Part shown: piece after piece, positions 50,112 through 55,371 of the stretch
Position numbering within the stretch: the first letter of the stretch is position 1
Layout of the letters: each line of letters begins with the position of its first letter
Source of the DNA: Planctomycetota bacterium
GTDB lineage: Bacteria; Planctomycetota; Phycisphaerae; Phycisphaerales; Zrk34
Reading direction: 5' to 3'
NCBI GenBank assembly: GCA_016125255.1
Contig: WGMD01000031.1
Coordinates: 1 to 55,371 of the forward strand
Length of the DNA: 55,371 bases
Program-made: the position numbers and the translations under genes
Notes under the pieces: model-generated
Told to the model about the DNA's origin: nothing
Database searches by the model: none
Seen by the model: the letters and a program-made list of their open reading frames with translations, nothing else

Positions 50112-51965
50112 ATGAATCATCACACCCGCCGAATCGTCCTCGCCATTGTGCTGCTCCTCGCGCCCGCCGCCTTCGCCGCCGACCTCGCCGATCATTATGA
50201 CGTCGTCATCGCCGGCGCCGGCACCGGCGGGACCGCCGCCGCCGTCGCCGCCGGGCGCCTCGGCGTGTCCGTCCTGCTCGTCGAGCCCACCGACTGGGTC
50301 GGCGGCCAGGCCTTCGCCGCCGCCGTCACCAGCATGGACGAGGCCTCCCGCGACCTGAGCGTCCGATCCCGCGGCCTCTACGCCGAACTCGTCCGCCGCG
50401 GCAACGCCCACTACGACAAACTCAACCTCTCCACCGACACCTGCTACAACGGCAAGGGACACTTCTGCCTCGAGCCCCGCGTCGGCCGCGCCATCTTTCT
50501 GTCCATGCTCGCGGGCACTCCGACCGTGACCCTCTCCCTTCAATCGACCGTCACCAAAGTCGTCCGCGACGGCGACCGCATCACCGGCCTCGACCTCGCC
50601 GTCGTCTCCGACGATGGCAAAACGACGACCCATCACATCGCCTGCACCGTGCTGATCGACGCCACCGAATACGGCGACGTCCTCCCGCTGACCGGCGCGA
50701 CCTACCGCATCGGCAATCGCCTGAGCGATCAGCCCGTCGATCCCGCGCTGCCCGATCCGCCGATGCAGGACAACACATGGACCGCCGTCATCCGTGAATA
50801 CGAATCCGACCCCCCGGAGGATTTCATTTTCAAGTCGCCCCCGCCCAACTACACGCCCGAACATTTCGCCCGCGGCCTCGCCGTCGATGGCAGCGCCCGC
50901 AATGAGCGTCCGTGGAACTTTGACCGCTTTGTCCGCTACCGCGGCATGCCCGACTCGCACCGCATGACCCAAGCCCAAAACGGCGGCAAACTCCCCACGC
51001 GCACCCACATCAATTTCACCAACGATTACCCCTTCTCCGTCAACGACGTTGAGCAACCCGACCTCCGCGAGCAGCGTGAATACGAATCCATCGTCCGTAC
51101 GCTCGGCCTCGCCTACTACATTCAACACGACATGGGCCTCTCGCATTGGGCCATCGCCGATGACGAGGGCTACGACGGTCCGTACAACCAGCGCCGCGTC
51201 GAGGCGCTCATCGCCAAGCACCCCGACCTCGCCCCGTACCGCACGATGCTCGTCAACATGCCTGTCATGCCCTACGTCCGCGAGTCCCGCCGCATCGTCG
51301 GCTTGTACACGCTCACGACCGCCGACATCCGGCGCGACAAGCCGCATCACCCGCGCGATTTCATTACGTCCATCGCCATCGCCGACTACCCCGTTGATGT
51401 GCACGGCTCGCACAGTCCCGCCGTCCTCGAAACAGACCTCGACCCCGTCAACCTCATCCCGCACAAATGGGGCGACAACGGCATGGGCCCGTTCCAGATT
51501 CCCCTCGGCTGCCTCATCCCCATCAAAATCGACGGCCTCCTCGCCGCCGAGAAAAACATCTCGCAGTCCCGCCTCGCCAACGGCGCGACCCGCCTCCAAC
51601 CCTCCACCATGCTGACCGGTCAGGCCGCCGGAACCCTCGCCGCCCTCGCCGCGCTGCGTCATGAACCCCCGCGTTTCGTCCCCGCCGTGCTGGTGCAGCA
51701 GAAACTCCTCGAAGCCCGCGATCCCCTGACCCGCGAGCGTTTCGACGACCTCAAAAAAGACGACCCGCTCTTCATCCCCGCGCAGCTCGCCGTCGTGCAT
51801 GGCGCCTTGACCATGACCGATCAGAACTTCCACCCCGACGCCGCCCCGACCGACGCCGACCGCGCCGCCCTGATGCAATTCGGCGTGAAGGACATCCCCG
51901 CCACGCGCGTCGCCGCCGCGAAGATCGTCGCCGATCTGCTCCTCAAGAGCGCCGAAGGAAAATGA
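50112..51965 (+). CDS. secreted FAD-dependent oxidoreductase
   Basis: A 617-residue exported flavoprotein. ATG 50112 opens a signal peptide (MNHHTRRIVLAIVLLLAPAAFAA); the frame is open far upstream but without similarity. The FAD-binding dinucleotide motif DVVIAGAGTGGTAAAVAAGRLG is followed by VEPTDWVGGQ. The C-terminal closing block IPLGCLIPIKIDGLLAAEKNI and the later TGQAAGTLAALA motif are those of the FAD_oxidored family common in planctomycetes. Substrate unknown, likely a sugar or other periplasmic compound. Confidence 0.9.
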   Translation: MNHHTRRIVLAIVLLLAPAAFAADLADHYDVVIAGAGTGGTAAAVAAGRLGVSVLLVEPTDWVGGQAFAAAVTSMDEASRDLSVRSRGLYAELVRRGNAHYDKLNLSTDTCYNGKGHFCLEPRVGRAIFLSMLAGTPTVTLSLQSTVTKVVRDGDRITGLDLAVVSDDGKTTTHHIACTVLIDATEYGDVLPLTGATYRIGNRLSDQPVDPALPDPPMQDNTWTAVIREYESDPPEDFIFKSPPPNYTPEHFARGLAVDGSARNERPWNFDRFVRYRGMPDSHRMTQAQNGGKLPTRTHINFTNDYPFSVNDVEQPDLREQREYESIVRTLGLAYYIQHDMGLSHWAIADDEGYDGPYNQRRVEALIAKHPDLAPYRTMLVNMPVMPYVRESRRIVGLYTLTTADIRRDKPHHPRDFITSIAIADYPVDVHGSHSPAVLETDLDPVNLIPHKWGDNGMGPFQIPLGCLIPIKIDGLLAAEKNISQSRLANGATRLQPSTMLTGQAAGTLAALAALRHEPPRFVPAVLVQQKLLEARDPLTRERFDDLKKDDPLFIPAQLAVVHGALTMTDQNFHPDAAPTDADRAALMQFGVKDIPATRVAAAKIVADLLLKSAEGK

Positions 51966-52085
51966 CCCGCACGCCGATGCTCAACAACGCTTCGCGGCGA
52001 AGCGTCCGGTATCCCCATCCGCGCGTGCAATCATCCACACGCCGCATGCATTGCGCCTGCATCAATCCCACCCCGGAGTTGCCCC

Positions 52086-53111
52086 ATGCGTCATTTCGTT
52101 TCGATCCTTCTTGCGTCCGTGCTGATCTTCGCCGCCGTTCAATCCCCCGTCCGCGCCGCTGATCCGCTCGTCTACGAAGGCGACGCCGGCCCCGCCAAGG
52201 GCAAGCACATCGTCTTCATCGCCGACGATCACGAATACCGCTCCGAAGAAACGCTCCCCGCTCTGGCCCGCATTCTCGCCAAGCGCTTCGGCTGCAAATG
52301 CACCGTCGTGTTCGGCCTCGACAAAGACGGCGTCATCGTGCCCGGCGTGTCGAACGTGCCCGGCATCGAAGCGCTGGATGACGCTGACCTGATGGTGATC
52401 TTCACGCGCTTCCAGAACTGGCCCGAAGATCAGATGAACCACTTCGTCGACTATCTCGACCGGGCCGGCCCCGTCGTCGGACTCCGCACCGCGACGCACG
52501 CCTTCAAAGGCATCCCCAAGGGCAGCCCCTACGAAAAGTACAACAACGGCTACGGCGGCGCGGAATATAAAGACGGGTTCGGCCGACAGGTCCTCGGCGA
52601 AAAATGGGCCGGTCACTACGGACCCAATCACAGATCATCGACCCGCCTCGACCTCGTTGGCGACCAGAAGGACCACCCCGTCCTCCGCGGCGTCAAGGAC
52701 GTCTGGGTCATGGCCGGCGCCTATTTCACCGACCCGCTTGAGCCCAGCACGATTCTCGCCATGGCGCAGCCCCTCAACGGCATGACCGCCGATTCGCCCG
52801 TGGACACCAGCAAAAAGCCCGTCCCCGGCGCGTGGGTCCGAACCTACAGCGGCAAAGACGGCAAGACCGGCCGCGTCTTCACCAGCACCTACGGCTGCTC
52901 CAGCGACATCACCAACGCCGGCTACCGCCGCATGCTCGTCAACGCCTGCCTCTGGGCCATGGGTCTCGACGACGCCATCCAGCCCGACCTGAACATCGAC
53001 TTCGTCGGCCCGTACAACCCGACCTGGCACAACGGCCCCAAACGCGCCGCCGGCGTCAAACCTGCCGACCTCGCCGGCTGGGATTCCCCCATCTTCCCGC
53101 TCGCCAAGTGA
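52086..53111 (+). CDS. secreted ThuA-like domain protein
   Basis: A 341-residue exported protein with signal peptide MRHFVSILLASVLIFAAVQS. ThuA (glutamine amidotransferase-like fold) features are KHIVFIADDHEYRSEETLP, a DADLMVIFTRFQNWPEDQM block, VVGLRTATHAF (nucleophile-elbow position; Thr here, no Cys), and DHPVLRGVKDVWVMAG. ThuA-like proteins in planctomycetes accompany sugar degradation. ATG 52086 lies in a short gap after the FAD oxidoreductase, so the two may be co-transcribed. Confidence 0.9.
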   Translation: MRHFVSILLASVLIFAAVQSPVRAADPLVYEGDAGPAKGKHIVFIADDHEYRSEETLPALARILAKRFGCKCTVVFGLDKDGVIVPGVSNVPGIEALDDADLMVIFTRFQNWPEDQMNHFVDYLDRAGPVVGLRTATHAFKGIPKGSPYEKYNNGYGGAEYKDGFGRQVLGEKWAGHYGPNHRSSTRLDLVGDQKDHPVLRGVKDVWVMAGAYFTDPLEPSTILAMAQPLNGMTADSPVDTSKKPVPGAWVRTYSGKDGKTGRVFTSTYGCSSDITNAGYRRMLVNACLWAMGLDDAIQPDLNIDFVGPYNPTWHNGPKRAAGVKPADLAGWDSPIFPLAK

Positions 53112-53128
53112 TCAACACCACTCCCCGA

Positions 53129-53164
53129 AAAGCCGAGGGCTGAGGCGCAGCCGAAGCCCCGGAT
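53129..53164. repeat. interspersed hairpin family 2, copy 2
   Basis: AAGCCGAGGGCTGAGGCGCAGCCGAAGCCCCGGAT-like unit (positions 53129-53164) matching the copy at 43261. It lies 17 bases after the ThuA-like stop, between convergent genes. Confidence 0.7.
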
Positions 53165-53177
53165 TCCCCCTCGACCT

Positions 53178-53987
53178 TCACCGCTTCTTGCTGACCTTCG
53201 CCAGCAGTCGCAGCAGTTCCATGTACAGCCAGACGAGCGTGACGAGCAGCCCGAACGCGCCGTACCACTCCATGTACTTGGGCGCGCCACGGGCGGCGCC
53301 CTGCTCAATGAAGTCAAAGTCGATCACCAGATTCAGCGCCGCCAGCACGACGACGACTACGGAGAATCCGATCCCGATCGCGCCCGTCTCGTGAATCATC
53401 GGCATCTCGTAGTGAAATGCGAATCGCGCGATGATGCTCACGAGGTAGAACAGCGCGATCGCCCCCGTGGCGGAGACGACGCCGATCTTGAAGTTCTCGG
53501 TCGGCTTGATGATCTGCGTCAGGTACAGCCCGAGCATTGCAACCAGCACGCCGAACGTCAGCCCCACCGCCTGCGCCACGATCCCCGGATACATGTACTC
53601 GAACATCGCCGACAGCGCCCCCAGCGCCACGCCCTCCGCCGCCGCATACATCGGCGCCGTCACCGGCGACCATGTCTTCTTGAAAATCGTCGCCAGCGCC
53701 ATGACCAGTCCCCCGATGCACCCGCCCCACACGTAGGTGAACACATACGAGGGCACATTCGAAAGCGCATTGGTGCGCCCGACCTGCTCAATCGTCCGCG
53801 CCCCGACGTCGGCGAGCCCCGCCGTCGTATGCGCCCACGTGTACGCGCCCGTTCCGATCACGATCACCAGAAGAATCAGCGTCTTCTGCACCGTCCCCGT
53901 GAGCGTCATCTGCTGCGCGCCCGGTTCGGTGAACGCGAAAGTCGAAGCCGTCAACGCCGGATTACCTGATCGAAGTCGCATGTTCAT
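53178..53987 (-). CDS. Bax inhibitor-1/YccA family membrane protein
   Basis: A 269-residue integral membrane protein with seven helices. The family pattern is clear: MTLTGTVQKTLILLVIVIGTG, GAALGAL-like ALGALSAMFEYMYPGIVAQA, then LALNLVIDFDFIEQG in variant form (ALNLVIDFDFIEQG) with the conserved acidic pair, and MEWYGAFGLLVTLVWLYMELLRLL. Bacterial members are calcium or proton leak channels; the transport role here is inferred. ATG 53987 is in front of a 25-residue Ser/Arg-rich start. Confidence 0.92.
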   Translation of the reverse strand: MNMRLRSGNPALTASTFAFTEPGAQQMTLTGTVQKTLILLVIVIGTGAYTWAHTTAGLADVGARTIEQVGRTNALSNVPSYVFTYVWGGCIGGLVMALATIFKKTWSPVTAPMYAAAEGVALGALSAMFEYMYPGIVAQAVGLTFGVLVAMLGLYLTQIIKPTENFKIGVVSATGAIALFYLVSIIARFAFHYEMPMIHETGAIGIGFSVVVVVLAALNLVIDFDFIEQGAARGAPKYMEWYGAFGLLVTLVWLYMELLRLLAKVSKKR

Positions 53988-54142
53988 GCCCTTATTTTAG
54001 AAAAACCCCCGTCGCACGATTGACAATCCCGCGCCCGCGCGCCGCATTTCCGCCAACCGGCATGCACGTCCCGGTCAAGTATACCACACCCGCCCCACGC
54101 CGACGCTGAGGCCGCCAAAGTGTCTGGTACACCGCTGCAAGT

Positions 54143-54162
54143 CCCGCGTTCCCACGCGGGGC
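54143..54162. repeat. interspersed hairpin family 3, copy 1 (GCAAG-TCCCGCG...CGCGGGGCC)
   Basis: A CCCGCG/CGCGGG stem preceded by GCAAGT. The same design (GCAAGCCCCACGTGG CAACGTGGGGTCC) occurs at 54727-54752, on both sides of the small gene at 54168-54680. Confidence 0.55.
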
Positions 54163-54167
54163 CCGCA

Positions 54168-54680
54168 TCACGATGTCACGTTGCTCAATTGAAGTGTGGA
54201 TGCGCGTGCACGCCGGCGGAGAGATTCGAAGTAGTGGATGGTTGCGATCATGGCGATGAGTGCGACGGGCCAGTTGTAGGTGCTTCCGAACAAATAGACG
54301 TCATGGACCCATGGATTGTCAGGCCGGTAATACCCGCCTCGGATACCCGCCCATGACGGGACGCGTTCGAAATGTCTCCAAGTCTGCGGGACCGTCGTGT
54401 AGCGATGGACTTCGACCCACTTGTCCAAATAGTTCGGCTCGACGTTGGCGACAACCCATTCAAACTCGCCATCGCACGACTGGAAGAAGACGACGGGGCC
54501 CGAGATTCCAATTTGCATGCGAAAGTCGATGTCAAGACTCAGGAGCCAGAGCGATATGAGCAGAAAGAGCGAGAATGCATAGCATCCGACGAGTCGGCTG
54601 ATGCGGATGGGCGATTTGATGGACGGCGCGTGCGCGTGGCTCACGCCGATACAGACGCGGTCGCAACCGAAGAGTTTCAC
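54168..54680 (-). CDS. hypothetical membrane protein
   Basis: A 170-residue protein with a GTG start at 54680. Two membrane segments are seen (LVGCYAFSLFLLISLWLLSL and YNWPVALIAMIATIHYF), with an extracytoplasmic Trp- and Tyr-rich domain between them. No family recognised. It is flanked by a pair of similar hairpin repeats and has somewhat lower GC than its neighbours. Start is uncertain; MQIGISG within the frame is an alternative. Confidence 0.55.
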   Translation of the reverse strand: MKLFGCDRVCIGVSHAHAPSIKSPIRISRLVGCYAFSLFLLISLWLLSLDIDFRMQIGISGPVVFFQSCDGEFEWVVANVEPNYLDKWVEVHRYTTVPQTWRHFERVPSWAGIRGGYYRPDNPWVHDVYLFGSTYNWPVALIAMIATIHYFESLRRRARASTLQLSNVTS

Positions 54681-54726
54681 AAGAACTCAGCGGGCTCCTC
54701 TGACATGGATGATGTTCAACTTCATG

Positions 54727-54752
54727 CAAGCCCCACGTGGCAACGTGGGGTC
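54727..54752. repeat. interspersed hairpin family 3, copy 2
   Basis: CCCCACGTTGC-type stem on the minus strand: CCCCACGT pairs with ACGTGGGG around a GGCA loop, preceded by GCAAG as in copy 1 at 54143. Confidence 0.55.
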
Positions 54753-54776
54753 CGACCGCGCATCCATTTTCGTGAC

Positions 54777-54795
54777 CCGACCCTGAAAGGGTCGG
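54777..54795. repeat. interspersed hairpin family 1, copy 2 (CCGACCCT-GAA-AGGGTCGG)
   Basis: 8-bp perfect stem followed by CTATGTGGGG, matching the copy at 22364. It lies 26 bases past the stop of the Coa1-like gene on the minus strand. Confidence 0.65.
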
Positions 54796-54821
54796 CTATG
54801 TGGGGAAGGCAAGGGGGCGGG

Positions 54822-55241
54822 TCAGTGGGGTTTGAGGAGGTTGGTTTTGGGGACGAGGTCGGATTGGAAGGTGACGTTGTCGAGGGTCCATTCGCCTTGT
54901 TGGCGGTGCGCGGTGACCCAGAGGTTGCCGCGGGCGTCGGGGCCGTGGAGGGAGATTTGCAGGTCGGCGGAGCCGGAGGAGCCGTGGACTTCGATGTTGC
55001 CGGTGGGCATGAAGCCCTCTTCGATGGGCTGACCGAGGGCGATGAGGACGCGGACGTCGGCGCGGGCGAGGGCCATGGCGCGCGTGTAGGGCTCGGAGGA
55101 TTTCATGATGTGGGCGACAAGGAGAATCATCATCACGATGACGACGATCATGAAGACGACGAAGCCGATCACCAGGGCTTTCCAATGCCGACGATACCAC
55201 GCGGCGTTGTACGCGACGAGTTCAACGACGGGATGAGCCAT
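54822..55241 (-). CDS. Coa1-like (cytochrome c oxidase assembly factor 1 family) protein
   Basis: A 139-residue protein. One membrane helix (ALVIGFVVFMIVVIVMMILLV) follows a short basic start. The soluble domain begins SSEPYTRAMALARADVRVLIALGQPIEEGFMPTG, cut here to its key pattern S-x-P-Y, A-x-x-x-A, L-G-x-P-I-x-x-G, which is that of the Coa1 family. Bacterial Coa1-like proteins are widespread with no proven role. No respiratory genes are nearby. ATG 55241. A conventional single-gene unit followed by a hairpin. Confidence 0.8.
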   Translation of the reverse strand: MAHPVVELVAYNAAWYRRHWKALVIGFVVFMIVVIVMMILLVAHIMKSSEPYTRAMALARADVRVLIALGQPIEEGFMPTGNIEVHGSSGSADLQISLHGPDARGNLWVTAHRQQGEWTLDNVTFQSDLVPKTNLLKPH

Positions 55242-55371
55242 GCGGGTTGCTCCGGAAAGGTGACGAACCGCAATGAGACGGGCGGATGGTAGTTGCGCGG
55301 GGGGGGGGGCAAGGCGCGAGATGTGGACCGGGGAGTGCTAAGCCGCGAGCGGCGTCGTGAAACGGGGGGCG
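55242..55371. other. window end, intergenic
   Basis: 130 bases with a run of nine or ten G and a GCTAAGCCGCGAGCGG half-site near 55337 that matches the stem at 43751-43794. No gene is seen before the window ends. Confidence 0.5.

Noticed and set aside
50001-51878. Upstream extension of the rimO frame on the minus strand
   Set aside because: The frame is open only because it is antisense to the high-GC FAD oxidoreductase gene. RimO similarity starts at 50000.

Overview
The window is a 55 kb piece of a high-GC chromosome from a planctomycete, probably Phycisphaerae-like. This is inferred from family content: DUF1501 next to a DUF1549/DUF1553 (PSD1) gene, DUF1552 next to a DUF1587/1592/1588/1585 gene, sigma factor/FecR/CTERM operons, PEP-CTERM and dockerin proteins, large serine recombinases with accessory genes, ThuA-like and secreted sugar isomerase-like proteins. 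No ribosomal RNA or other strong taxonomic marker is present, so the assignment stays at phylum level with moderate confidence.

Layout. (1) 1-4574: the end of an island with a truncated large serine recombinase, an overlapping HTH accessory gene, an FRG-domain gene and a broken helicase-nuclease gene, bordered by tRNA-Ala(TGC). (2) 4800-11379: ECF sigma, FecR regulator, CTERM-anchored protein and pseudopilin-like protein in one tightly packed operon; then a second ECF sigma with its zinc anti-sigma; then a secreted two-lobed aspartic protease carrying a dockerin and a PEP-CTERM anchor. (3) 11601-21042: a type II secretion or type IV pilus-like cluster (three pseudopilins, GspL-, GspM-, GspE-, GspF-, GspC/PilP-like proteins and the secretin). 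(4) 21317-23446: small unknown proteins and an SGNH hydrolase. (5) 24012-35146: a compound accessory region. A lower-GC two-gene cassette (a DUF6361-like protein and a phospholipase D-like protein) is followed by about 700 bp of imperfect repeats. After that comes a compact element with an HTH protein, a prohead protease/major capsid fusion, a DUF669-RepA ATPase fusion, an iteron/palindrome array, a zinc-finger protein and a large serine integrase whose reading frame runs straight into tRNA-Pro(CGG). (6) 35274-55241: ordinary planctomycete genes: two cytochrome-like degradation operons, secreted hydrolases and oxidoreductases, a CHAD/HD pair likely tied to polyphosphate, RimO, a Bax-inhibitor-1 protein and a Coa1-like protein.

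The most interesting part is 28.6-35.1 kb. It has capsid, replication and integration genes but no visible terminase, portal, tail or lysis genes, so it looks like a minimal capsid-encoding integrative element or phage satellite. The capsid gene has a well-formed internal ribosome binding site and start exactly at the protease/capsid junction. The neighbouring PLD cassette may be its anti-phage cargo or a separate insertion. A second theme is several small families of interspersed hairpins that sit just downstream of genes throughout the host DNA.
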